Positions 1 through 9,390 of a DNA stretch of 64,000 nt are shown piece after piece. Position 1 is the first letter of the stretch, and each line of letters starts with the position of its first letter. The DNA is from Methanoregula sp. SKADARSKE-2 (GTDB lineage Archaea > Halobacteriota > Methanomicrobia > Methanomicrobiales > Methanospirillaceae), in NCBI GenBank assembly GCA_030919125.1, contig CP121470.1:1426001-1490000 (forward strand), read 5' to 3'. A program made the position numbers and the translations under genes. A model generated the notes under the pieces. The model searched no databases. It had not been told where the DNA came from and was given only the letters and a program-made list of their open reading frames with translations.

Positions 1-829
1 GCTCCCCCGAAAATGATGAGGGGAAGGAGGCTGAAGAGGACGACAATGATGATATCGATCATGCCGAAGAATCCGGCAATACCGTTATTGATGGTTGAGA
101 GGAAGCTGTGACCGGTCTCCCCTCCTACCGGTTCCGGCTCCTGAAGGTTCACGCTGATGGTTGAGTAATCGATCTTCCCGTTGAGATATTTCAGCCTGCT
201 TGCAAGCCGGTCCAGTTCTGTCTGGACTCGGTCGATCTGCTCCTGGACCGCGATGATATCCTCGACTTTCTGGCTCTGTTTCATTATCGCATTGTACTGG
301 CAAGTTGCTTCTGGTACGAGGTCTGCTGAGCCACAAGGGCCACGTATTCCTCGGTTACATCCTGCCCCCAGGTTGATACGGATCTCACTTTTCCTGATGC
401 TTTTATTCCGGCGAGTGAACTCTCAAAACTGGCAGCCGGTACCCTGACCTCGATCGAACCCGAAAGCCGGTTGTTGTAACCAGACTGGATGTTGGTTGAT
501 GCGACAAATCCGCCGCTCGATTTTGCAAGACTGGTGATACTTTCCACAGCAGCGGTTATCTCTTTTACTTCAAGCGTCACATCCGCGGTCCGGATAATTT
601 TGGTATCGCTCCCTCCCGGATCCGATCCATCCCGCACCATGAACGAATGCCCCAAGGCAACAGCATTTTCCGTACTGTGGTAAATCGTAGGGACAGGTAT
701 TCCGCCCCATCCGGTATGGGCGACTTCCCGCGGAGAGGCAGCCGAAAATACCCCTGGAACGGAAAGGCCCAGCCATCCCATTGCCGCGATGAACGCGATG
801 CATACGATGCCAACAACTCGTTTCTGCAT
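1..829 (-). pseudogene. DUF4349 domain protein, frameshifted, 3' end off window
   Basis: The chosen start (829) gives a hydrophobic signal or anchor segment, and then a DUF4349 domain with the family's paired helices. Near position 299 the frame stops after QKQLASTMR. Reading on in the neighbouring frame restores QYNAIMKQSQKVEDIIAVQE, then the VQTELDRLASRLKYLNGKID and STISVNLQEPEPVGG blocks, and a membrane segment that runs off position 1. One missing C in a C run (GCCCAG to GCCAG) explains the break. The gene is therefore either a very recent pseudogene or intact with a base-calling error. The family is membrane-anchored and extracytoplasmic; its role is unknown. The start at 829 was chosen because a strong TATA box lies about 22 nt upstream. 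Confidence 0.75.
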
Positions 830-850
830 GCTCACATATTCTCGCATGGA

Positions 851-864
851 ATATTTATATAAAT
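851..864 (-). promoter_or_regulatory. TATA box of the DUF4349 gene
   Basis: On the minus strand this reads ATTTATATAAATAT, a near-consensus archaeal TATA box. It lies about 22 nt before the ATG at 829, so transcription would begin at or very near the start codon and the mRNA would be leaderless or nearly so. Confidence 0.55.
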
Positions 865-1015
865 CGGTAACTTTAAATATTTTTGAAGTTATCTCTGGTG
901 TCCATCTCGATTCGCGTATCTCTCTCTTTGAAAAATCTCCGGGTTTCTCCGGTTTCATGGATACAATGCCGTGTACCTGCTCACGGCTGCCTCACACCGC
1001 CCGTTATCAATCGTG

Positions 1016-1025
1016 CTTATATAAG
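1016..1025 (+). promoter_or_regulatory. TATA box of the HEAT-repeat gene
   Basis: CTTATATAAG is a palindromic archaeal TATA element 30 nt before the ATG at 1055. The predicted transcript start (about 1042-1048) still leaves room for the GGAG ribosome site seen just before the ATG. Confidence 0.5.
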
Positions 1026-1054
1026 TGGACAGGGGAATACTCCTTGGAGATACT

Positions 1055-1657
1055 ATGGCAGAAACAATTGTTCCGGAGCGGCCCGAAGGTGCCGATGAAC
1101 TAGAAAAATCAGGGTTCGAGGGAATAATCAAAGCGCTGCACGATAGTACTGATCCGCTTGTCCGTCAGTATGCTGCCTACCTCCTTGGAAAGGCAAAAAG
1201 TCCTCAGGCAATCCAGCCGTTGATCCTTGCTCTTGGTGATTTTAATAAATCTGTCCGCGAGCAGGCAACTTTTGCCCTTTCAACCATTGGCAAGGCAGCG
1301 GTCGAGCCCTTATCCGAAGCCATGAAAGAGCCTAAATGGGAGACGCGGTACCGGGCGGCCGAGGCACTCGGCAGGATAGCTGATGAGAAGGCCGTAAGAC
1401 CGTTGATCCAGGGTCTCAGGGACAACCGGGATCATGTCCGGTACATGGCGGCAAAGGGCCTTCGCGAGCTGGGCGACTCGGATGCGATCGAACCGATGAT
1501 CATCCTTCTCCGGGATGAAAACCGGTTCGTCCGGATGATGGCTGCCCGTGCTCTTGGTGCTCTTGGCGGAGAAAAAGTACGCAAAGCGCTTGTCGCAGCC
1601 CGTGAAAACGAAAGAGACGAAAAAGTGATCGAAGCAATGGATCTCGCCTTAAAGTAA
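1055..1657 (+). CDS. HEAT-repeat (PBS lyase-type) protein
   Basis: The 200-residue protein is built almost entirely of roughly 31-residue HEAT/armadillo-like repeats. Recurrent units include VRQYAAYLLGKAKSPQAIQP, VREQATFALSTIGKAAVEPL, TRYRAAEALGRIADEKAVRP, VRYMAAKGLRELGDSDAIEP and VRMMAARALGALGGEKVRKA. This is the PBS-lyase HEAT type common in methanogens, an alpha-solenoid for protein binding rather than a known enzyme. No signal peptide or membrane segment is present, so it should be cytoplasmic. The start at 1055 is preferred over an upstream in-frame ATG at 1025 because GGAG precedes it and 1025 lies at the TATA box. Its partner is unknown. Confidence 0.85.
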   Translation: MAETIVPERPEGADELEKSGFEGIIKALHDSTDPLVRQYAAYLLGKAKSPQAIQPLILALGDFNKSVREQATFALSTIGKAAVEPLSEAMKEPKWETRYRAAEALGRIADEKAVRPLIQGLRDNRDHVRYMAAKGLRELGDSDAIEPMIILLRDENRFVRMMAARALGALGGEKVRKALVAARENERDEKVIEAMDLALK

Positions 1658-2821
1658 CCAAAAATTTCTCAACCCCGAAATTTTTTTAATTCCCGCTGTT
1701 TTGTATCCGGCTTTTTAACAAAGGTTCACGAGAGATCCCCAGATTTACCCTTCGGTCTCCTCTCACCTCCAGATGATATCGGGGGCGACCACTGTTTTAG
1801 GAAAACCCGTTGAGCGTCATGGGACCGAAGGATAATCTTTCAGAAAAAAGCCGATCCTTCACTGCCCCGGCTGCGGTCACCGGATGTAACCTGCAGGTTC
1901 GATGTCAGCACCTGCAGTGTTTTATCAATATATCTGGAGTAGCAACCGACTCTGGAATCAGAATGCCCGAGCCGCTGGAGTGGTTCCCGGCATTCGCGTT
2001 TCCGGGTTATCTGTGAAAAGGTCCGTCGGATTTATGGGGCTGCTATCCTTCCAGAAATCTTCAACGGACCCTCTCACCCTGATGCCGGAGAACCCATGGC
2101 ACCGCAAACGTTGGTAATAACCACCTTCTTCGGAGTTTATCTTCGTGGAGCGATCGGGAGAGGAGAGACGTATGAGCTATGACCACAAACCAGGAATTGA
2201 CTATGAGCGTAGTTGAGCAGCTTGCACCTGCAGGATCGCGTCGGATCCCCCGCGCTATCCATGACCGCTTCCTGCCTGAGGAGGGTTGCAGGCGATCGGG
2301 ACGAGCGAGGGGTGGCGCAGGAAAACGATTGTACGGCCCCACCGTGACCAGACCTTCAGATCTCCCTAATCCTCACGGGAAGATCCATTCAGCTTTCATA
2401 AGCATCATGCAATTTGCCACGCATCTGGGTATTCTACCCGGTATGTATACCGTGCTCTCTTTTTTTTTAAAAAAATTTCCCAGTGCGCACGCTTGACGCG
2501 AAGTTCGACGAGCGTTTCAAATTTTTTTCTCTGAAAATGATCCCGGAAATCGTTGCAGGAGGCACGGGGGGACTCTTTCATTCTGGATCGGACCGAAGGG
2601 GCTCCCACTCACCAAACTCTCCCGAGGGTTCATCTTTCGGATATTTCCCGGCAGCAATCGTTGATGATTCTCCCACAACTGCGAGGGGAGACCGAATGAA
2701 GATCTCAACTGAAAAAAAATGGATGAACCTTACAATTCCCGAGAGTATCAGGTTCCGATAACCTGTGGGGGAAATGCCGAACGGCATGCAGCCGGTCAGA
2801 GCGCAGGAAAGTGAGAAAAAA
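1658..2821. other. 1.16-kb stretch with no convincing gene
   Basis: A T-tract (about 1681-1687) just after the HEAT gene is a likely archaeal terminator. Beyond it the open frames on both strands are short (under about 105 codons), rich in Arg, Ser and Pro, and show no recognisable family or ordered ribosome site. An A/T-homopolymer patch lies near 2460-2530. The stretch looks like decayed accessory sequence; nothing functional could be supported. Confidence 0.5.
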
Positions 2822-4810
2822 TTACCGGATCCTTGTGCCCGGTTCCACCCCTCTCAGTGGGGTAAGGAGCGACGCAGCGTCCCCGGCAGCCAGGATCATA
2901 CCGTTACTCTCGACCCCGAATATCTTCGCGGGCGCAAGGTTGGTGAGCACGATCACGTCTTTTCCCACCAGCTCTTCGGGTTTGTAGAACTGGGCGATCC
3001 CGCTCACGATCTGCCGGGTCTCGCCACCGATATCCACCTGGAGTTTTAAGAGCTTACCCGACTTCGGGATTGCCTCTGCCGCAAGCACTTTACCGGTTTT
3101 CATCTCAACTTTTGCAAAATCATCAATCGATAGTGTGGGTCTCTTCTCCATCTTCTTATTCGCCTCCGCGACCCGCTTCTGGAGCAGGGCATCGAGTTCG
3201 GCAAGCTGCGCATCTTCCATCTTCACAAAGAGCGGCACCGGCGCGCTCGTGCACACTTCGTGCACCGGCAGGGTCGCATCGCTGATCGGGTGGTGTTTCG
3301 CCTCATCGCAATAGCCGAGCATCTTCCAGCATCGCTGTGCGGAGTCGGGCATGACCGGCTCGATGAGCTGGGTAAGCGCCTTGACGATCTGGATGCAGTT
3401 CCTGATCACGTTCGTTGCCGCCGCCCGGTCGGTCTTGATGAGTTTCCAGGGGGCGTTTGTCTGGATGTAGCTGTTGCCGAATGCGGCGAGGGACATGATC
3501 GCATCGACTGCTCCCTTGAACTCGTATTCCTGCATAAACCGGTCAACACTGAGAAGACACTTTTCGATCTCAGTGGCTATCACCGGGTCGGGATCACCCG
3601 GAGGGATCCCCCCGAACTCCTTCTGGGCGAAGTAGAGCGTGCGGTACACGAAGTTACCGAAGATGTTGACCACCTCGTTGTTGATCCGTTCGCCGAATAC
3701 TTTCCAGGAGAAGTTCAGTTCCTTGGTGTGGCTCGTGTACGAGAGGAGGTAATAGCGCAGGTAATCGGCGGGAAGGCCCTTGTCGAGATAATCGTCATTG
3801 GTCCAGACAACGTAGCCCCGGGACTTGCTGAACTTGTGATCGTCCACCTTGACCATCCCGCTCGCGACTATGGCGTAGGGGGATCCGTAGCCCGCGCCTT
3901 TCAGGAGCGCCGGCCAGAAGATGCAGTGGTGGTAGATGATGTCGCCGCCGATGAAATGGGTGACCTTCGTCCCATCGCACCAGTACCGTTTCCAGTCCTT
4001 CCCGGACTTCTTTGCCCATTCCTCGGTGAATGCGATATACCCGATCGGGGCATCGACCCAGACATAGACCACGAGATCGTCCCGGCCCGGGAACTTAACC
4101 CCCCATTCGAGGGTCCGGGTGATGCACCAGTCATGGAGTTCATCCTTGATCCAACCGATTGCGTAGTTCTTCGCATTGCTCGTTCCTTTCAGGTTATCGA
4201 GGAACGGGAGCAGGAAGTCCTTGAACTCCGAGAGCTTGAAGAAATAGTGCTCCTGATTCCGGAACTCGGCCTTTGTCCCGCAGACCTTGCAGACCGGCTC
4301 TTTGATCTCGCCCGGCTCGAGATGTTTGCCGCAGCCCTGGTCACATTCATCGCCGCGTGCCGGCGTCCCGCAATGCGGACAGATGCCTTCGACGTACCGG
4401 TCGGGCAGGAACCGTTTGCATCTCGTACAATAGGCCTGGTTGACGATCTGTTTGTAGATGTACCCGTTCTCGATCAGGGCCGAGATGATCGACCCGGTCC
4501 GGTGGTGGTTCGCGGGATCATCGGTCATGCCGAAGTGATCGAACTGTACGTCCATCCGTTTGAAGGCCTCATCGAAGTGCTTGTGGAACCTCTCTGAGAG
4601 CGCACGGGGAGAGATTCCTGCATCTTCGGCCGAGACAACGATGGGAGTACCGTGGTTGTCCGAACCGCAGACAAACACGACCTCTTCACCCTTCCGCCGC
4701 ATATAGCGGACGTAGGCGTCGGCAGGGACGTACGTTCGCAGGTGTCCGAGATGGCAGGGGCCGTTTGTGTACGGCAACCCGCACGTGACCAGCAGCGGTG
4801 GCGGAGTCAT
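2822..4810 (-). CDS. metG: methionyl-tRNA synthetase
   Basis: This class I aminoacyl-tRNA synthetase charges tRNA-Met with methionine. The 662-residue protein has the HIGH-type signature HLGH near residues 20-23, a paired CxxC zinc knuckle region (CTRC, CPHC, CGKH, CKVC) at about residues 125-180, the KMSKS-type loop KFSKS near residue 328, the anticodon-binding helical domain, and a C-terminal OB-fold tRNA-binding domain (from about residue 560, KVEMKTGKVLAAEAIPKSGK). The length fits the archaeal long form with its fused EMAP/Trbp domain. It is divergently arranged with the gene at 4850; only 39 bp separate the two starts. Confidence 0.97.
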   Translation of the reverse strand: MTPPPLLVTCGLPYTNGPCHLGHLRTYVPADAYVRYMRRKGEEVVFVCGSDNHGTPIVVSAEDAGISPRALSERFHKHFDEAFKRMDVQFDHFGMTDDPANHHRTGSIISALIENGYIYKQIVNQAYCTRCKRFLPDRYVEGICPHCGTPARGDECDQGCGKHLEPGEIKEPVCKVCGTKAEFRNQEHYFFKLSEFKDFLLPFLDNLKGTSNAKNYAIGWIKDELHDWCITRTLEWGVKFPGRDDLVVYVWVDAPIGYIAFTEEWAKKSGKDWKRYWCDGTKVTHFIGGDIIYHHCIFWPALLKGAGYGSPYAIVASGMVKVDDHKFSKSRGYVVWTNDDYLDKGLPADYLRYYLLSYTSHTKELNFSWKVFGERINNEVVNIFGNFVYRTLYFAQKEFGGIPPGDPDPVIATEIEKCLLSVDRFMQEYEFKGAVDAIMSLAAFGNSYIQTNAPWKLIKTDRAAATNVIRNCIQIVKALTQLIEPVMPDSAQRCWKMLGYCDEAKHHPISDATLPVHEVCTSAPVPLFVKMEDAQLAELDALLQKRVAEANKKMEKRPTLSIDDFAKVEMKTGKVLAAEAIPKSGKLLKLQVDIGGETRQIVSGIAQFYKPEELVGKDVIVLTNLAPAKIFGVESNGMILAAGDAASLLTPLRGVEPGTRIR

Positions 4811-4849
4811 GGGTATGTTTTTGAAGTTTATACGTTATAATCCATAACC
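4811..4849. promoter_or_regulatory. 39-bp divergent promoter between metG and the 4850 gene
   Basis: The spacer contains one AT-rich core (about 4825-4841) that reads as a TATA-like element on both strands. Each copy lies about 20-25 nt from its ATG, so both mRNAs would be close to leaderless and the two pre-initiation complexes would have to compete for the same DNA. Confidence 0.45.
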
Positions 4850-5641
4850 ATGAGCAAACGGCTGAAACTGGCAACCCGTGGCCTTGGTGCCGAACCCGGC
4901 ATCCCGGAAGTTGCCGAACTGGCAGCCTGGATCGCGGAGCACCGCGGGACCGCCGCCGATCTTACAACGTACCGGTTATTCCAGTCACTCGGACCTCAGA
5001 TTGCCGCTGGGATCGGCTCACCCTGTGCTGGGGGGAAATTTCTTCAGGAACGAATCCTTGACTGTATCATTGGCGTGTCGGAGAAGAGAGCGATCGATGA
5101 GCTGGGTGTCAGGAAAGCAGCTCTGGCAGAGGTCGGGTACGGCATTGCTGCGCAGAGACGGAATGCCTGGTGCGCCTTACCTGCTCCCCACGCGCTCGGA
5201 ATCGTTGACACGTACTTCAATGATAACGAGGAATGGACCGGAGCTATCGCAGGGGCATATATCTCCCTGATGCGGACGATGCGCGACGCCGGTGTCCCCG
5301 GGCACGTACTCATCTGCGATAAGGCGGAGGAACCGGAGGTGGCCGCCCTGAACCGGCGGGAGGTTTTTTTCTTCCAGCCGGAGCCGGACCGCGAATCGCT
5401 TGAGGTGCTTATGGAACACCAGTCATCGGTTGCATCCGGAAAAGATCACCTTCCTACGGTTTTTGATCTCGCAAACGAGTACGATCTCCGGAAAATTCTG
5501 ATTGTTGATGCGGATCTGAATGCGATCAACCTTGCATTAACCCACGTCGACCCGGATCAGGTCGTGATCGCAGGCTACTGCACGGAGGGCTCGGATCTCT
5601 ACTGGGAAGAACTGGAAAAATTATCGAGTTTCTCCCGCTGA
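4850..5641 (+). CDS. conserved-looking hypothetical protein, unknown function
   Basis: The 263-residue soluble protein has even codon use and a clean start. I do not recognise the family. The N-terminal half is helical (PGIPEVAELAAWIAEHRGT, ERILDCIIGVSEKRAIDELG). The C-terminal part shows alternating strand-helix stretches such as DLRKILIVDADLNAINLALT and DQVVIAGYCTEG, which suggest a Rossmann-like or P-loop-lacking alpha/beta fold. No metal cluster, membrane segment or catalytic signature is obvious. It shares a promoter region with metG, which hints at a housekeeping role, but that is weak evidence. Confidence 0.7.
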   Translation: MSKRLKLATRGLGAEPGIPEVAELAAWIAEHRGTAADLTTYRLFQSLGPQIAAGIGSPCAGGKFLQERILDCIIGVSEKRAIDELGVRKAALAEVGYGIAAQRRNAWCALPAPHALGIVDTYFNDNEEWTGAIAGAYISLMRTMRDAGVPGHVLICDKAEEPEVAALNRREVFFFQPEPDRESLEVLMEHQSSVASGKDHLPTVFDLANEYDLRKILIVDADLNAINLALTHVDPDQVVIAGYCTEGSDLYWEELEKLSSFSR

Positions 5642-5772
5642 AAGGAAGGGCCGGTGGTGGTGATTTCACACCAGTTGCCGTTCATTGCAGGCACTCCAAT
5701 TCGACCGTGACACGCTGGCGTCCCGGGCAAACCAAAAGAAAGTATCCGGTCTGGTGAGTTATCGAGGGAATA

Positions 5773-6164
5773 TCAATCCTGTTCGGAAAGTTTGCCCAGG
5801 ACCGTCACGGAAGATGATTGGTGTTGTCTGCGTGAAGTGGGGGATATCAGAGAGGCAAAACCAGGACTTCTCTTCACCGGTGCCTGGGCGCGGGAGAACG
5901 TAAAGGCGGGAGAGGCCATGGTTGTAGTCCCTCTCTTTTGCGACATATCAGTCAATGACGGAATAATGACATCCGCAGAGTTGCTCGTGACCTTGTTCAC
6001 CTTCCCCTGCCTGCCCAGTTCACCCTGTATCCCTTCTACGAAAGATCATAATTGAGAACAAATTCTGCGTCGCTCTTCTGCTGGATCATGACCGTGAGAT
6101 TCTTTGCCGTGAATGCCTGTGCGGGGAGGTACAGCCCCGCGAGGATTCTGGAGATCTTTATCAA
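5773..6164 (-). pseudogene. possible decayed small gene
   Basis: Starting from a TTG at 6164, the minus strand reads IKISRILAGLYLPAQAFTAK and LTVMIQQKSDAEFVLNYDL, then hits a TAG. A one-base frame change restores EGIQGELGRQGKVNKVTSNS and a further 75-codon open stretch to 5773. A TTAAATAAA element (6220-6228) could be its TATA box on that strand. The amino-acid composition is protein-like, but I do not recognise a family, so a frameshifted gene is only one reading. Confidence 0.3.
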
Positions 6165-6330
6165 AGGATACCGGATCGAGGTATGATCCCGTTAGGAATA
6201 AATTTCGTGGATGAAGTGGTTAAATAAAAACTTCCTGAAAAAATGCGCGTGAATAATCTGTAAAAACTTCTGTAAAAGTTATCCCCGGCCAGTTTTGCAA
6301 AAAAATGGATGTCTGTCTCTCCGGTAAGGC

Positions 6331-7299
6331 TCAATGCAATTCTGCGGCTCTGACAAATTCCGCAAAATGCCGGCTCTTCTTGAACAGCCACCAGGTGAAC
6401 CGTTCGACAACGGTAAAATTGAACGATCCCCCCGCTGCATTCGGATGCCCCCCTCCCCTGAACTCGCGTGCAACAAGGTGGCTGATGGGCGGGACGGACC
6501 GGAGGGAGAACTTCCCATCTTTTCCGATGATCACTTCAATGTCGGTCTTCTTCCGGTCCCGGATATAATGGGCAGTCTCGCTCGGGTACCCGTAGAGCGG
6601 GGCAAAGGCGATCCGGTACTTGGTACCGATGATCGTTGCACGCCTCAGGCTCCGGTCCATGGCATCATCCATCTCGGACTTGATCCCTGCGTACTCCCGT
6701 TCGATAAGTTCATCGGTGAAGATCCCCGAGACAAGGCAATCCCGCACGTGTTCCCGGTTCTTCTTGCGCTGGAGTACCTTCCCCAGGACCGCGGAGCGGG
6801 GATCGGTATTTTTCCAGAGATCGTAATCGCAGACCACCCGGGCTACTTCACCCGCCAGAGGTGTGTCCGGGGCAAGATCACGTGCCACGATCCCGGTGCC
6901 GCATACGGATGTATCTATGTGGAGGAGATCAACGGATCGTTCGATCCTCTGGACCTCGTCTTCGCGCCACCGGTGATGGTCCCGCCATTCCACCTTCCAG
7001 CCATTTGTGCGCGCCTTAAGGGTGATCGATTCGCAATCCCGATGGTACCCGAGATCGGATATCGAGAGGGTATCCCCATTACCGGGGCTTGATGCGACAA
7101 GCGAGAAGAGGGATGGAAATTTGCCGACCGATGACCAGATGGTAAAAACGCCGTCCGTTCCGTACTTCATCCGGTGGATAGCATCGGCCCCGACAGCATC
7201 GAGATCATTATGGGTGAGATGGACAACGTGCGCAGTGCGGGATGCGACGGCTTGGGAAAGGCCCGGGTCTGCACCCGGCTGCTTCTTCGATGGCGGCAT
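6331..7299 (-). CDS. DHH/DHHA1-family phosphoesterase
   Basis: This 322-residue protein belongs to the DHH superfamily of Mn-dependent phosphoesterases (RecJ / NrnA / oligoribonuclease type). The N-terminal HNDLDAVGAD motif (about residues 30-39) and the WRDHHRW motif (about 105-111) supply metal ligands. The C-terminal DHHA1 signature GGGHPNAAGG lies near residue 282. Its size fits the stand-alone archaeal phosphoesterases, which cleave short oligonucleotides or cyclic dinucleotides, but the substrate cannot be assigned from sequence alone. The start at 7299 is the only ATG that keeps the first motif well inside the protein. Confidence 0.88.
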   Translation of the reverse strand: MPPSKKQPGADPGLSQAVASRTAHVVHLTHNDLDAVGADAIHRMKYGTDGVFTIWSSVGKFPSLFSLVASSPGNGDTLSISDLGYHRDCESITLKARTNGWKVEWRDHHRWREDEVQRIERSVDLLHIDTSVCGTGIVARDLAPDTPLAGEVARVVCDYDLWKNTDPRSAVLGKVLQRKKNREHVRDCLVSGIFTDELIEREYAGIKSEMDDAMDRSLRRATIIGTKYRIAFAPLYGYPSETAHYIRDRKKTDIEVIIGKDGKFSLRSVPPISHLVAREFRGGGHPNAAGGSFNFTVVERFTWWLFKKSRHFAEFVRAAELH

Positions 7300-7405
7300 G
7301 CTGTTAGTACTCTCATTACCCTCTATAAAAAAGATGTTCAGGGAGACGGATTTTCCCGTTTGAGCATATCATTTATTAACCCGGAGCAACAATATTTGTA
7401 CTCCT

Positions 7406-7479
7406 GCCCTAGTAGCTCAGCTTGGGAGAGCGCTAGACTGAAGATCTAGTTGTCGCCTGTTCAAATCAGGCCTGGGGCA
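7406..7479 (+). tRNA. tRNA-Phe (GAA)
   Basis: A complete cloverleaf can be drawn. The acceptor arm is GCCCTAG with CTGGGGC (one G-T pair) and discriminator A at 7479. The anticodon stem CTAGA/TCTAG (7433-7437 / 7445-7449) encloses loop CTGAAGA with anticodon GAA at 7440-7442. The T arm contains GTTCAAATC. No CCA is encoded and no intron is visible. Confidence 0.93.
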
Positions 7480-7673
7480 CTCTTTGTTTTTTGTCTCCTT
7501 CATAATTTTGGAAGATCTTTCTCGTTCCCCCTGCCGCACCTTCCTCCAGACATATTGCCCGGGAAAGTGCCTCAATAATCCGGTATTTTCCTTCGTCGGG
7601 ACTGATTTCGCAACGAATATGTGCCGGCTTGTCGTTCAATCTCCAACAGCAAAAATTTTCTGAGTGGTATGAG

Positions 7674-8261
7674 ATGGAGATCCTGACAGCCAGTGTTAGC
7701 ATCATCACGCTCTCGATAGTCCTGCTCTACCTCGGACTGCGATTCAGGATCCCAAGCATCGTCAGTTTCCTGATCATCGGCATGCTGGTCGGCCCCTACG
7801 GGTTCGGGCTCATTACCAATGAGACCGCCATCGACACGTTCGGCAACATCGGGATCATCCTGCTCCTCTTCACAATCGGCCTTGAATTCTCGTTCCAGAA
7901 GCTCCTCCGCACCTGGCGGACCGTGATCATCGGCGGGCTCGTGCAGGTCTGCCTGACGATTGTGGCGATCACCCTCCTCTCCGGCCTCTTCCACATGCCT
8001 CTCAACGAAGCGCTGATGTTTGGGTTTATCGTCTCCCTGTCAAGCACAGCGATTGTCATGAAGATCCTCCAGGAACGGGGCCAGGTCGATACGCTCCAGG
8101 GGCGCGCACTCCTTGGCATTCTCATTTTCCAGGACCTTGCCATCATCCCTATGATGCTTATCGCCCCGCTCCTTTTCGGGAGTTCGGGGCCGGACCTCCG
8201 TCCGCAAATTCGCCGTCTCCTGCGAAACCTTCCGGGGCTCCACCAGCCTGCCCTCCCGTAA
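7674..8261 (+). pseudogene. Kef-type K+/H+ antiporter, C-terminally truncated
   Basis: The 195-residue product covers only the first six or so membrane helices of a CPA2 family cation/proton antiporter (ILLLFTIGLEFSFQKLL; SLSSTAIVMKILQERGQ; LGILIFQDLAIIPMMLIAPL). Full-length KefB/KefC proteins have about 12 helices, and many add a TrkA-N domain, for about 550-650 residues. After GPDLRPQIRR the sequence departs from the family and stops, and no continuation is found in other frames downstream. The start at 7674 follows GGTATGAG. The gene is probably a broken transporter. Confidence 0.8.
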
Positions 8262-8766
8262 TGCCGTGAGAGCCCCGCGAGGCACCAGTTCAGGATCCCG
8301 GGTGACTCCACACGATCCACTCTCGGCTCTTAAACATCAAGGACGAGATCCCTCGCATCTGTGATCTGCTCTGGGAGAACTTTTGAAAAATATCAGGTCT
8401 GTAACCCACAATTTTGGGTCCCTGCACCGCGACGTCGCCAGCCAGAACGAAGCTGAGTAATGGGTAGATTTTCCCGGTCGCAATCCGCCATAAATCCGAG
8501 AGATGCTTCGAGTTGCGTATCATAAGGGTTATGAGATGAAAAACGATGCTCCGGAGGGGCAGACCGGTGTTACGCGAGAGACCATAGAGTGCGTACCATT
8601 TTTTAATTTCGTGATACGCACCGATTGCAAACGAGATTGGATAGCACCTCTCCAGTTGGACCGGAAGATCTTAAGGGTCTTTTAAAAGACTCTGATGAAA
8701 GTTCCCTTCCTGCCACTTTGCATACCTATTTCACCCGCCCGGAAATATATTTTTGAAGTAACAGAG
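8262..8766. other. gap after truncated antiporter
   Basis: About 500 bases without a supportable gene. No antiporter or TrkA-N residues could be traced in any frame. A likely TATA element (AAATATATTTTT, about 8741-8752) near the right end belongs to the DUF2115 gene that follows. Confidence 0.45.
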
Positions 8767-9390
8767 ATGGACGCAGTGAAAGATCCGCACGAATCATCAG
8801 AAGCGATTGAGGATCCCTCCACCGCGATCCGCGCAGTTACCGCCCGGCTCGCCACCGCCCGGACCAAAGGGGAGCTCGGGAAGCTTCTCGCCTGCGAAGT
8901 CCAGACCTATTCTCTCTTCGATCTCCAGATCATTGGCGGCCGGCTCAACAGCGAGATCGAGAGACTCCCCTCACCGTACCGCGAGAATATCCGGCCGCAC
9001 TTCCGGGAGCAGCTCTTCGGGAAGCACCACCGCCTCCTCGCGATGGAGAAGAGCGGGGCGTTCAACCGGGTGCACACGCCCATCACCGAGCCGGACCGGT
9101 TCCGAAATTTCTGCGGGATCCTGGACACCGGGTGCTTCTCGTGGGATGACCAGAGCGAGCGGAACGTGTACTTCCAAAACCCGAAGAACCGGCTCTTCTC
9201 TTATCTCATCGCAGCGTTCACGATGTTCGTCTTGGATGAGCCGGGGCACCCGGTCGGGATGCCGTTTCCCGGCGGGTTCACCGTCGAGCGTCGCGGATCG
9301 GATTACTATTGTCTGATCCGGGACAAGGAGAAAGAGATCACCTGGTCCATTTGCAATTTCTGTCCGGCAAAGCAGACTGAGGAAAGGTGA
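8767..9390 (+). CDS. DUF2115 / UPF0305 family protein
   Basis: The 207-residue soluble protein matches the methanogen-typical DUF2115 (UPF0305) family. It has an N-terminal helical section (ELGKLLACEVQTYSLFDLQI), a central EQLFGKHHRLLAMEKSGAFN, a cysteine-containing FRNFCGILDTGCFSWDD region, and a C-terminal GMPFPGGFTVERRGSDYYC segment ending in ICNFCPAKQ. The clustered cysteines suggest metal or redox chemistry, but the family has no established function. The start at 8767 was chosen because a TATA box ends about 15 nt upstream, which makes the longer in-frame start at 8695 unlikely. Confidence 0.8.
   Translation: MDAVKDPHESSEAIEDPSTAIRAVTARLATARTKGELGKLLACEVQTYSLFDLQIIGGRLNSEIERLPSPYRENIRPHFREQLFGKHHRLLAMEKSGAFNRVHTPITEPDRFRNFCGILDTGCFSWDDQSERNVYFQNPKNRLFSYLIAAFTMFVLDEPGHPVGMPFPGGFTVERRGSDYYCLIRDKEKEITWSICNFCPAKQTEER

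Noticed and set aside
3260..4597. Long open frame antisense to metG (445 codons)
   Set aside because: It is the mirror of a high-GC, fully conserved synthetase gene and shows no family or ribosome site.
7466..7708. Minus-strand frame ending in the tRNA-Phe gene (KPAHIRCEISPDEGKYRIIE...)
   Set aside because: Its residues look protein-like, but its stop lies inside the tRNA antisense strand, its only plausible start is a TTG with a badly spaced ribosome site, and the ATG lies in the Kef gene. Kept out for lack of support.
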